Source: Saprospiraceae bacterium (GTDB taxonomy: Bacteria; Bacteroidota; Bacteroidia; Chitinophagales; Saprospiraceae). Taken from it: a stretch of 64,000 nt of DNA. A program made the position numbers and the translations under genes. Of this stretch, positions 1 through 8,315 are shown piece by piece. The stretch's first letter is position 1. Each line of letters starts with the position of its first letter. The notes below the pieces were generated by a model. The model searched no databases, was not told the origin of the DNA, and saw only the letters and a program-made list of their open reading frames with translations. The DNA lies in NCBI GenBank assembly GCA_016715405.1, contig JADKAE010000009.1:186001-250000 (forward strand). Direction: 5' to 3'.

Positions 1-1459
1 ATAAGCTACTGCATCCGCGATACCTTTTATTTCGACGATTACTCGGTGTTGCACCACAGCGGAGCGAGTTGGGAGTGGGAATTCCCCGGCGCGGCGTATG
101 TCAGTGACTACAACGCGCGAAACCCCAAAGTTACCTACGATACCCCGGGCAGCTACGATGTCACCCTGCGCATCACCGATGGCAACGGCAACACCAGTGA
201 AAAGAGCATCAGCGGCATGGTGACGGTCACCAACGGTTGCGACCCGGAGACAATTCCCGGTTTTGCCCTCAAATGCGAGTCACCGGGCGACTACGCCCAG
301 ACGCCCGTATTCGGACAAACCGTCGACGCGCTCACCATAAGCGCCTGGGTCAAACCCGACGGCATACAACCCGAATACACCGGCATCGTGATGAACGAAC
401 TGCCCGCCGGCCTCAATTTCAAAACCAACAACCGCCTGGGGTATCACTGGCCCGGCGGCGGACAATGGTGGTGGGACAGCGGACTGGCAGCGCCTCCCGG
501 TGAATGGTCGCACGTAGCCTTCGTCTACAACGGCCAATCCATCACCATCTACGTCAACGGCATCGCCTCCACGCAAAACATCAACCTGCCGCCGGTACTG
601 CTCAGCGCTTTCAAAATAGGCAGCTACAACGGCTGGAACGACCGCAACTACAAAGGCCTGATGGACGAGGTATGCATCTGGAACCGCGCACTATCACAGG
701 ATGAAATCCGCCTGCTGCGCCACCTCACCAAAGTCCCTGCCAACGACCCCAACCTGATCGCTTACTACCAATTCAACGAAACAGACGGCTACGTGCTCGA
801 CCGCTCGGGCACACGTCACGCCTCCCTGCGCAGCGGCGCCATACGCGAGACCTGCACCGCCCCGTTTGGCGGCGGCGTGGCAGCCGGGTTAGATATCGAA
901 GGCGAGGGTAGCTATGAATTCCCGGGTACAGGCATTGCCATCAGCGGAGGCGCCGGTTTGACCCCCAACGGCCAGGTCATCGTGTCGCGCATCTAGCGCC
1001 GCACAGGCGCAGCAACCCGAGGCTTTCCTCCTTTTTCAGCGCGGCGACAATGCCGACGGGGATACGTGGGAAAATACCGCCCAAGCCAATGTGGCAACAG
1101 CAGGTACGCCCGGCAGAGCCGCCTTTGGCGCCGAAGGCGAGATCTACCGCTTTGGGCAATTCATCGTCGCCCGGGATACGGCCGTATTTACCTCGATCCC
1201 CTCGTTAGAATACCTGCCGGCGGCGTTTATCGTATATCCCAATCCGGGTACGGCTGGGGGTAATTTATTTATCCGCACCGAAAGTGAGGAAGCGTATGTG
1301 TTTACGTTGTACGACAGCCACGGCAAGCAGGTGTGGAAGGGAAGTTTGCGGGGGAGTTCGGCGGTGGCTTTGCCGGGGCTGGCCGCGGGCGTTTACGGGT
1401 ATAGCATTGAGACGCCGACGCGGATGTATCGGGGGAAATGGGTGAATGAGAGGCATTGA
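1..1459 (+). CDS. LamG/PKD surface protein with T9SS sorting domain (5' partial, frameshifted)
   Basis: The frame is open at base 1, so the N-terminus lies outside the window. Seen in order: a PKD-like beta-sandwich (motifs WEWEFPG and GSYDVTLRITDGNG, first ~75 codons), a LamG/concanavalin-like domain (about codons 95-255, with ITIYVNG and LMDEVCIWNRALS), then a frame break between 962 and 996. The next frame continues without loss (FLLFQRGDNADGD) into a type A T9SS sorting domain (YPNPG, LYDSHGKQVW, GLAAGVYGYSIE) ending at 1459. Known for such proteins: export by Sec, then T9SS, with removal of the C-terminal domain at the cell surface. Binding target unknown; LamG suggests carbohydrate. The segments are 1-996 and about 997-1459. 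Sequencing error is the likeliest cause of the break, because both sides are intact and co-linear. Confidence 0.85.
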
Positions 1460-1466
1460 ATTTTTT

Positions 1467-1559
1467 ACCGCAGAGTTAAATGGAGTAAAACGGAGTTTCG
1501 CAGAGCGTTATAATGGCTCTGCGAAACTCTGCGCAAAACTCCCAAAACTCTGCGGTTAG
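1467..1559. repeat. Inverted repeat, CCGCAGAGTT family, copy 1
   Basis: A long imperfect palindrome fills the gap between two convergent genes. The left arm (1467-1507) runs ACCGCAGAGTT...CGCAGAGCG, the right arm (1516-1556) is its reverse complement ending AACTCTGCGGT, with a loop of about 8 bases. A related copy lies at 2548-2644 and a decayed half at about 36098-36140. It would form a strong bidirectional hairpin and may act as a terminator for both flanking genes (inference). Confidence 0.85.
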
Positions 1560-1571
1560 AAAAAATCCCAG

Positions 1572-2519
1572 TCACAGCTCTACCAGAGTTCTCAAATTTA
1601 AGAAAAGCTGCCTATACACCCCACTCGTGTCGCTATCAAACCACGCATCCCGATTATGGGAAGAATGCAGGATAAACGGCCGCTGGCGGCTCGTATCGCG
1701 GTAGCAATCCACCACAAAAGGAGCGGGGATATTATTGCCTTCCAGTGTAAGTCGGGCGTATTGGAACTTCTCCGCGCGGGTCTCGTCGAAATCGTCGGCG
1801 AAAGTGGCGCCGGGCAGGTTGCGCAGCGTATTGAGGTAATTCTCCACGTCCATTGAGTCGAGCGGAGTTTTGCTGTTGAGCAGCCAGGGACCGCCGGTTT
1901 TGGAGAAAAGCAGCGTCGTGTCGGGTAGCTCGCAGGAAAATGACGTCACCACCATATCGCGTTTCATTTTCAGGAGTTCCAGGTTGCGGTAGCCTTCAAA
2001 GCTCTTGTTGAGCGACATAGCCTGCATGCCGTCGATGGCGTACACCTCGTTTTCGCCGTTGATGCGCAGGTAGGAGACCGCGGTTTGCGTCTGCGGATTA
2101 AACGAAAACTTGCCAACTACAAACGATTCCACTTCTTTATCGTTGCTATACACCGTGACCTGCGTGCCGTGTTCTTCGTCGACGCCGTAGTCGGCCCAGC
2201 TGTCGGCTTGGGTGGCCGCGATCTGGTTGGTTTTGATCAGGCTGATGGCCGCGAGCAGTTCCTCGACGGCAGCGGACTGGGCTTTTACGCTTAGTTGTCC
2301 GTTGGAAACGATCCAGTCGGCGCCTTCCCGTTTGAGGGTGATCTCGGCCTCTTCGGGTTGTTTTATGAAGATATTTACCGCGCTGACCGCAGCGGTATCA
2401 ATTTTGATCAGCTCGGAGTTGAAGTTGCTGTCGCCGCGGCCGGAGAGCAGCCTGTTGAGGCCGTACAAGACGAGTAAGGCGACGAATACGATTAGCAGTG
2501 TTTTGTTGGTCTTGCCCAT
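1572..2519 (-). CDS. DUF4340 domain membrane-anchored protein
   Basis: A 315-residue protein with one N-terminal membrane segment (about residues 8-26) and a long extracytoplasmic part. The body has the repeated strand-turn pattern of DUF4340 (for example DWIVSNGQLSVKA, YGVDEEHGTQVTVYS, FVVGKF, SYLRINGENEVYAIDG). DUF4340 proteins occur in many Bacteroidota, often beside gliding or ABC-transport genes; their biochemical function is not settled, and here no such partner is adjacent. The frame is intact. It is flanked on both sides by members of the same palindromic repeat family, so it sits as an isolated unit. The family call is fairly firm; the function is unknown. Confidence 0.8.
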   Translation of the reverse strand: MGKTNKTLLIVFVALLVLYGLNRLLSGRGDSNFNSELIKIDTAAVSAVNIFIKQPEEAEITLKREGADWIVSNGQLSVKAQSAAVEELLAAISLIKTNQIAATQADSWADYGVDEEHGTQVTVYSNDKEVESFVVGKFSFNPQTQTAVSYLRINGENEVYAIDGMQAMSLNKSFEGYRNLELLKMKRDMVVTSFSCELPDTTLLFSKTGGPWLLNSKTPLDSMDVENYLNTLRNLPGATFADDFDETRAEKFQYARLTLEGNNIPAPFVVDCYRDTSRQRPFILHSSHNRDAWFDSDTSGVYRQLFLNLRTLVEL

Positions 2520-2547
2520 AAATTGTAGTGTTGCACCATACAGATTA

Positions 2548-2644
2548 TTAACCGCAGAGTTAAAGGAGTTTCACGCAGAGTTCCGCAGAGCCTTAAATAA
2601 CGCTCTGCGAAACGCCTTGTTACTCCTTTTAACTCTGCGGTTAA
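2548..2644. repeat. Inverted repeat, CCGCAGAGTT family, copy 2
   Basis: Palindrome between two genes read in the same direction. Left arm begins TTAACCGCAGAGTTAAAGGAGT, and the right arm ends with its reverse complement through CTGCGGTTAA. The interior carries a second dyad (CGCAGAG / CTCTGCG). Same family as 1467-1559, but inner sequence and length differ. Confidence 0.85.
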
Positions 2645-2670
2645 CAACCGGAGTTGTATTCTGCAAATAT

Positions 2671-3249
2671 TCACAATTTTGCCAGAAAAGACAACAGCCC
2701 CTGCATCGCTTTCGCGCGGTGGCTGATACTATTCTTCACCTCGTAGGGCAAATTGGCAAAAGGCTGGTCATAGCCGTCGGGGATAAAAACGGGATCGTAG
2801 CCGAAGCCGCCCTCGCCGGCGGGCTGTTCGGCGATGTGGCCGGGGGCGATGCCTTCGAAGGTAAAGACCTTACCGCCGAGGATCAGGGCGATTACCGTGC
2901 GGAACTGAGCGCGGCGGTTCGATTGGCCCTGCAATTGCGACAACACCAGGTTGTAATTATCCACAGCGCTGCGCTGGGGGCCGGCGTAATAGGCCGTGTG
3001 CACCCCGGGTGCGCCGCCCAGCGCTTCGATTTCCAGCCCGGTATCTTCCGCAAAGCAATCCACGCCGTAGTGGTCGTACACATACTGCGCTTTTTGCAGG
3101 GCGTTGCCGGGGATAGTGTCGGTTGTTTCCGGCAATTCCTCGTGGCAGCCGATGTCCTGCAGGCTGCGAATAGCAAAGTCCGGGCCGATGATGGCTTTGA
3201 CTTCGGCTATTTTGTGGGGGTTGTTGGTGGCGAATACTAGGTTTTTCAT
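2671..3249 (-). CDS. rdgB: XTP/dITP diphosphatase (RdgB/HAM1 family)
   Basis: A 192-residue, full-length member of the RdgB/Ham1 family, which hydrolyses non-canonical purine nucleoside triphosphates (ITP, dITP, XTP) to monophosphate and pyrophosphate and keeps them out of DNA and RNA. Diagnostic motifs are visible: N-terminal FATNNPHKIAEV (residues 6-17), the metal/active-site stretch FAEDTGLEIEALGGAPGVHTAYY, EGGFGYDPVFIPDG, and C-terminal SHRAKAM. The start ATG at 3249 directly abuts a heptamer repeat array, so the promoter must lie within or beyond that array. The frame is intact. Cytoplasmic, housekeeping. Confidence 0.96.
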   Translation of the reverse strand: MKNLVFATNNPHKIAEVKAIIGPDFAIRSLQDIGCHEELPETTDTIPGNALQKAQYVYDHYGVDCFAEDTGLEIEALGGAPGVHTAYYAGPQRSAVDNYNLVLSQLQGQSNRRAQFRTVIALILGGKVFTFEGIAPGHIAEQPAGEGGFGYDPVFIPDGYDQPFANLPYEVKNSISHRAKAMQGLLSFLAKL

Positions 3250-3250
3250 G

Positions 3251-3486
3251 TTCTCTGTCTCTCTGTTCTCTGTTCTCTGTTCTCTGTTCTCTGTTCTCTG
3301 TTCTCTGTTCTCTGTTCTCTGTTCTCTGTTCTCTGCTCTCTGTTCTCTGTTCCTCTGTTCTCTGTTCTCTGTTCTCTGTTCTTCTGTTCTCTGTTCTCTG
3401 TTCTCTGTTCTCTGTTAAAGTTTAACTGACAAAGGTAAGGAACGGATAACAGATAACGGATAACCGACAACGGATAACAGAGAACT
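3251..3486. repeat. Heptamer inverted-array element, copy A (TTCTCTG)n - core - (RGAKAAC)n
   Basis: About 23 degenerate copies of a 7-base unit (TTCTCTG and one-base variants) run from 3251 to about 3412. A core of about 38 bases follows (3412-3450, containing GTTAAAGTTTAAC and CAAAGGTAAGGAAC). Then come heptamers on the opposite strand (GGATAAC, AGATAAC, CGACAAC, AGAGAAC) to 3486. Because TTCTCTG read on the other strand is the AGAGAAC phase, the two arms are inverted relative to each other. A second copy with nearly the same core lies at 21541-21666. The array fills the whole gap between rdgB and the next gene. Confidence 0.9.
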
Positions 3487-3489
3487 GGC

Positions 3490-3927
3490 CTACATCAATT
3501 CCTGCAACCCCTTCCACAGCGCGCCTGCGCGGCGGTTGTCGCCTTTTTCGCGGCTTTCGCGGATGAGGGCGATCGGTTCAGCCAGCAGGAACTTACAGTT
3601 GCCGATGGGGGCGGGTTGGTAGGGGGTGAGTGCGGCCTGGATGCCCAGTTGCGTGAGCGGCACGCCGAAGCTGATTACCTGTTTGATAGCATATTCGGGT
3701 GGTATACTGGCAAAGCGGTATTGGTCGCCGGGGGCGACTAGCAGCAGGGCGGCGTCGTTATCCAGGTCGACTTGAATAGCGCTCAGTACCTTTTGCAGGA
3801 ATGCGCGGTTGGCTTCCTGGGCGATTTCCTCGCCGGCGAGCACCAAAATGCCTTTTTGACACTTTCCAACCCATTGATTGTCAATTTGTTTTTGGTCGGA
3901 AATGGGGAATAAATCAAAGTCGAGCAT
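3490..3927 (-). CDS. Uncharacterised protein, possible HolD (DNA polymerase III psi)-like
   Basis: A 145-residue soluble protein without signal peptide or membrane segment. The middle reads as an alternating strand/helix domain (GILVLAGEE, FLQKVLSAIQVDLDND, AALLLVAPG, VISFGVPLTQLGI). The C-terminus has the pattern FLLAEPIALIRE...KGDNRRAGALWKGLQEL. That ending resembles the end of HolD-type psi subunits (P-x-L-x-x-L...R..LW..L), and the overall length fits. This is pattern-level similarity only, so the function stays tentative. The stop codon lies three bases beyond the heptamer array. The frame is intact. Confidence 0.6.
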   Translation of the reverse strand: MLDFDLFPISDQKQIDNQWVGKCQKGILVLAGEEIAQEANRAFLQKVLSAIQVDLDNDAALLLVAPGDQYRFASIPPEYAIKQVISFGVPLTQLGIQAALTPYQPAPIGNCKFLLAEPIALIRESREKGDNRRAGALWKGLQELM

Positions 3928-3996
3928 TTTGAAATTAAGAATTAATAATTAAGAATGAAAAATTATCAAAATTATATTCTGTATTTGAATATTAAA

Positions 3997-4028
3997 TTTG
4001 TTAAAATTAGAATAAATTTATAATTTTG
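3997..4028 (+). promoter_or_regulatory. Bacteroidota-type promoter for ilvE
   Basis: TTTG at 3997-4000, a 20-base AT-rich spacer, and TAATTTTG at 4021-4028 match the Bacteroidota consensus TTTG-N~19-TAnnTTTG. The ilvE start codon follows 13 bases later, implying a very short leader. The surrounding 110 bases are strongly AT-rich. Confidence 0.75.
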
Positions 4029-4041
4029 CAAAAATTCTCCA

Positions 4042-5124
4042 ATGAAAAATCATATTGCGGTCGCAAAAGCACGACATTCTCGTCTTTCGCAAGTTGATTT
4101 CGACCATCTGCCCTTTGGCCGGGTATTTTCCGATCACTTATTTGTGGCGGACTACCACGACGGCAAATGGGAACAGGCGCGTATCCAGCCGTTTGACCGG
4201 TTTGAGATACACCCCGCCTCGATGGTGCTACATTACGGACAGGCTATTTTCGAAGGCATGAAAGCCTCGAAAAGCGAAGATGGCCAGCCCTTGCTGTTCC
4301 GCCCCGCCAAACACGCCCAGCGTTTTAACGCATCTGCCCAGCGCATGTGTATGCCGGACGTACCCGAATCGCTGTTCCTCGACGCATTGCACACGCTGAT
4401 TGGAATTGACGCCGACTGGATACCCACACAGGAAGAGAGCGCCTTGTACATTCGTCCGTTTATGTTTGCCAACGATGAATTCTTTGGTGTGAAGCCTTCC
4501 GAGCACTATCGCTTTATGATCTTTACGAGTCCGGTAGGGCCGTATTACTCCAAACCGGTGCGCCTTCGCGTAGAAACGCAATACGTGCGCGCTACGCCGG
4601 GCGGTACGGGCGAAGCCAAGGCCGCCGGCAACTACGCCGGTTCTATGCTTCCGGCCAAACTGGCCCAGCAAGCCGGTTTCGACCAGGTGATGTGGCTCGA
4701 CGGTCACGAATTCAAATACATCCAGGAAGTCGGCACGATGAACATCTTCTTCGTCATCGACGGCACGGTGGTCACACCAGCCTGCGACGGCGCCGTGCTA
4801 AAAGGCATCACCCGCGATAGCATCCTGCAACTGCTGAAAGACAACGGTTACAAAGCAGAAGAACGCCGCCTGTCTATCGACGAAGTGGTAGAAGCCTACG
4901 ACGCCGGCGTACTGCAGGAAGTCTTCGGCGCTGGCACCGCTGCCGTGGTGTCGCATGTATCGGAAATAGCTTACAAAGACCGCCTTTTGCATCTGCCTGC
5001 TATTGAAGATAGAAAGATAGGCGAGTGGGCCAAAATGGAGATCAACGGTCTGCGCTCGGGCCGACTGGAGGACCCCTATGGATGGGTGGTGCCGGTGAAA
5101 ATTCCCGTCGCAGAAAGCGTATAA
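4042..5124 (+). CDS. ilvE: Branched-chain amino acid aminotransferase
   Basis: A 360-residue fold-type IV PLP enzyme of the larger BCAT (group II) subfamily. It transfers the amino group between glutamate and the 2-oxo acids of leucine, isoleucine and valine. Seen: HYGQAIFEGMKA near residue 65 (substrate loop), YIRPFMFANDEFFGV, the PLP-lysine stretch EAKAAGNYAGS with the likely Schiff-base Lys at 193, and GTGTMNIFF-like and GAVLKGITRDSIL segments near 240-270. Length and order are normal and the frame is intact. It has its own promoter (3997-4028) and its own terminator (5145-5187), so it is a single-gene unit. Confidence 0.97.
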   Translation: MKNHIAVAKARHSRLSQVDFDHLPFGRVFSDHLFVADYHDGKWEQARIQPFDRFEIHPASMVLHYGQAIFEGMKASKSEDGQPLLFRPAKHAQRFNASAQRMCMPDVPESLFLDALHTLIGIDADWIPTQEESALYIRPFMFANDEFFGVKPSEHYRFMIFTSPVGPYYSKPVRLRVETQYVRATPGGTGEAKAAGNYAGSMLPAKLAQQAGFDQVMWLDGHEFKYIQEVGTMNIFFVIDGTVVTPACDGAVLKGITRDSILQLLKDNGYKAEERRLSIDEVVEAYDAGVLQEVFGAGTAAVVSHVSEIAYKDRLLHLPAIEDRKIGEWAKMEINGLRSGRLEDPYGWVVPVKIPVAESV

Positions 5125-5144
5125 ATTATATCTGATATTTCTCC

Positions 5145-5187
5145 ATGGCTGCGCAGGCAATTTGTCGTCTGTGCAGCCATTTTTTTT
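5145..5187 (+). terminator. Rho-independent terminator after ilvE
   Basis: ATGGCTGCGCAG and CTGTGCAGCCAT pair in a 12-base stem with one mismatch around a loop of about 12 bases. The stem is followed by eight T residues (5180-5187). It lies 20 bases past the ilvE stop. Confidence 0.9.
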
Positions 5188-5293
5188 CAAACTAAAAACC
5201 CAAAAAAACGTTTACGAAAAAGAATACAGGAAAAGAAACAACGTTTTAGCCCTGTAAACTGTCTGTTCATAGACAGAACCGTACCAATCATCT

Positions 5294-5301
5294 TATCTTT
5301 G
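5294..5301 (+). promoter_or_regulatory. Possible TAnnTTTG promoter box for the M16 protease
   Basis: TATCTTTG matches the Bacteroidota -7 box and lies 77 bases before the start codon. No clear TTTG is present at the expected upstream spacing, so this is weaker than the ilvE promoter. Confidence 0.4.
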
Positions 5302-5377
5302 TGAACAAGTCGTGTTACTTCATCATCTTTACTGCATTTATTCATCATATCGCATTTTCTAACCAAAAGGTATCATA

Positions 5378-8142
5378 ATGAGATTACCATCACCCTTCTC
5401 TAGATTGCTATTGACTGTTATGGCGAGCCTGGTGCTGGGTACTGCCGTTTTTGGACAAGCCAAACCCGTGAAAATCCCCGATGGGATGGACAAAGTGGCT
5501 TCCGTAGAGGGCATTACCGAATACAGGATCAATTACAACGGACTGCGCGTATTGCTGTTTCCCGACCAATCGAAGCCGACTATCACGGTGAACATCACCT
5601 ACCTGGTGGGTTCGCGCCACGAAGGCTACGGCGAAACGGGTATGGCCCACTTGCTCGAGCACATGGTGTTCAAAGGCACGCCGCGCCACCCGAATATCCC
5701 GCAAGAACTGACCGAACACGGCGCACGCCCCAACGGCACAACCTGGTACGATCGCACGAACTATTATGAGACTTTCAGCGCATCTGAAGAAAACCTGCGC
5801 TGGGCGCTCGACCTCGAGGCTGACCGCATGGTCAATTCTTATGTGGCCAAAAAAGACCTCGAAAGCGAGATGACCGTGGTGCGCAACGAATTTGAATCGG
5901 GCGAAAACGACCCCAGCGGCGTGCTTATGGAACGCATTTTGTCGACTTCTTTCCTGTGGCACAACTACGGCAAGTCGACCATCGGCGCCCGTGCGGATAT
6001 CGAAAACGTACCCATCGAAGCCCTGCAGGCTTTCTACCGCAAATACTACCAACCCGACAACGCGGTGTTGCTCGTAGCCGGTAAAATCGACGAAGAAAAG
6101 ACCCTGCAAATGATCAAGGAGTATTTCGGCGTGTTACCCCGTCCGGAGCGCGTCCTTATTCCCACGTATACGGCTGAACCTACCCAGGACGGCGAGCGCT
6201 TTGTAGTGCTTAAGCGCGTCGGCGACGTACAGGTGGTAGCTTGCGCTTACCACATCAGCGCCGGTATGCACCTGATTTTGCGCCCATCGACGTACTCACC
6301 GAAATCCTGACCAACGAACCCTCCGGCCGCCTTTATAAAGCCCTGGTAGAAACCAAAAAAGGCTTCTTCGATGTGGGGTATGGCTGCGGATCTGAGAGAA
6401 CCCGGTTTTGTATATTTCTCGGCCGACGTATTAAAGGACAAGTCGCTCGACGAAGCAAAGGCTACCATGCTCAAAGTCCTCGACGATTTGTCAACCACAC
6501 CCTTCACCGAAGAAGAAGTGAACCGTGCTAAAGCCCGCATTCTCAAAATGTGGAAATGCTGCTCAAGAATTCAGAGCGCGTGGGCCTCACGATGAGCGAA
6601 TTTATTGCCAAAGGCGACTGGCGACTGGCTTACCTGTATCGTGATCAACTGGAAAAAGTGACGCCTGACCAGGTATTGCAGGTTGCTAAAACCTATTTCA
6701 AACCTTCCAACAGGACAACGGGTACTTTCATTCCCGAAGAAAAATCTGACCGCACAGAAATCCCCGCTTCACCCGAAGTGGCTGTGCTGGTAAAAGACTA
6801 CAAAGGCAAAGCTGCCGCATCAGAAGGTGAAGCGTTTGATCCTTCTCCCGAAAACATCGAAAAGCGCACCATGCGCGGCAGTCTGGGCGCCACCAAATAC
6901 GCTATGCTGACCAAGGAAACCCGCGGTGACGTGGTAGTGGCAAGGGTTTCGCTGCGTTTTGGCGACGAAACGAGCCTGAAAGGCAAAGCTACCATCTCCG
7001 AATTGACGGCTGCCATGCTCGACAAGGGCACCACCAAGCACAACCGCCAGCAGATCCAGGATGAACTCGACCGCCTCAAGGCGCGCGTGCAGATATTCGG
7101 CTCGGGATCATCAGTGAATGTCAACATCGAAACCGAACGCAACAATCTGGAAGCTGTCGTAAAGCTGGTAGGCGAAATGCTCAAGTCGCCGGCGTTCTCT
7201 GCTGACGAATTCGAAAAACTCAAGCAGGAGGAATTGGCCGGCATTGAGTCGCAGCGCTCAGAACCGACAGCCCTGGCCAATATTGCTTTCAGCCGTATAC
7301 TCGGCCCGTATCCGAAAGACGATATCCGCTACACGCCTACTTTCGATGAGCAGGTGGAGATGCTCAACAATACCAAACTCGAAGACGTGAAGAAGTTCTA
7401 CAGCGACTTCTACGGCGCTTCGAATGCCACCGTTACAGTGGTAGGCGATTTCGACGACAAGGCCGCCCAGAAGCTCGTCAACGAGCAATTGGGCGCCTGG
7501 AAGAGTCCTAAGAAGTACAAGCGCGTGGAAAGCAAACATATCGACGTGCCTGCCGGTCAGGAGATGATTAATACCCCTGACAAGGCCAATGCAATGTTTT
7601 TTGCCGGTATGAATATCAAGATGAAAAATGATCATCCCGACTATCCGGCGCTGTTGCTCGGCAACTATATGCTGGGCGGCGGTTTCCTCAACTCTCGTCT
7701 GGCCGTTCGCATCCGCCAAAAAGAAGGAATTAGCTACGGCGTAGGCTCGCTTTTATGCCGGCGCGCAGGATGAAGCGGGCGGATTCCGCGCGTATGCCAT
7801 CTATGCACCGGAAAACGTAAAACGCCTCGAAGCCGCCTTTATCGAGGAAATCGATAAAGTAGTTAACGAAGGTTTTACTGCCGAAGAAATCGACGCTGCC
7901 AAATCGGGCTTTTGCAGTCGCAGCAGGTCAACCGCTCGCAAGACGGCAGCCTCGCTTCGCGCCTCAATTCTTACCTCGACATGGACCGCAATATGCTGTG
8001 GGATGCCGACCTGGAGAAGAAAATCCAGGCGCTCACGCCCGAGCAGATTCACCAGGCTATGAAGAAATATATCGACCCCAAGAAGATGGTATTTGTGAAA
8101 GCCGGCGATTTTGAACGTGTAGAGAAAGCGGGTAAGCCGTAA
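5378..8142 (+). CDS. M16 family zinc metalloprotease, two-domain (frameshifted)
   Basis: An exported M16 (insulinase/pitrilysin) peptidase of about 920 residues. N-terminal signal peptide (FSRLLLTVMASLVLGTAVFGQA). The active M16 domain has the inverted zinc motif HLLEH (His91, Glu94, His95) and the downstream glutamate region EMTVVRNEFESGEND. The second, non-catalytic M16 domain ends near GGGFLNSRLAVRIRQKEGISYGVGS. Coding pieces are 5378-~6270, ~6275-6376, 6371-~6550, ~6550-7750, ~7754-7905 and 7912-8142. The breaks sit in short runs: a lost C near 6270, an extra G near 6377, a lost A near 6547, a lost T near 7908. Rejoining them restores normal family sequence, so these are probably sequencing errors, not decay. 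It presumably degrades peptides in the periplasm; the substrate is unknown. Confidence 0.9.
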
Positions 8143-8165
8143 GGTATACCAAACGTCATAAGGGA

Positions 8166-8205
8166 GCCTTCCAGGTGCATTTTAGCCACCTGGAAGGCTT
8201 TTTTT
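8166..8205 (+). terminator. Rho-independent terminator after the M16 protease
   Basis: A perfect 12-base stem, GCCTTCCAGGTG with CACCTGGAAGGC, encloses a 9-base loop and is followed by seven T residues (8199-8205). It lies 24 bases after the stop. Confidence 0.93.
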
Positions 8206-8220
8206 GTATATTGTGTTTGT

Positions 8221-8306
8221 GGTTTAAGGGTTTATAGGTTTATCATAAACGCATAAACTTATAAACCCATAAACTTATAAACCCATAAACCCATAAACCC
8301 ATAAAC
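8221..8306. repeat. Inverted octamer array (GGGTTTAT / ATAAACCC)
   Basis: The left arm holds GGTTTAAGGGTTTATAGGTTTAT. The right arm has about eight tandem copies of an 8-base ATAAACCC unit with variants ATAAACGC and ATAAACTT. The array ends nine bases before the start codon of the next gene, inside what should be its leader. Slippage here would change leader length or structure. Confidence 0.88.
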
Positions 8307-8315
8307 GGATACTCA

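Noticed and set aside
2212..3240. A 342-codon open frame on the plus strand opposite rdgB and DUF4340
   Set aside because: It lies antisense to two clear genes, has no recognisable motif, and reads through the palindromic repeat.
3251..3412. A CRISPR-like direct repeat array
   Set aside because: The unit is only 7 bases with no unique spacers between copies and no cas genes anywhere in the window.
3104..3470. Two low-complexity reading frames in the heptamer array
   Set aside because: They are translations of the repeat (for example SVLCSLF) and have no protein-like features.
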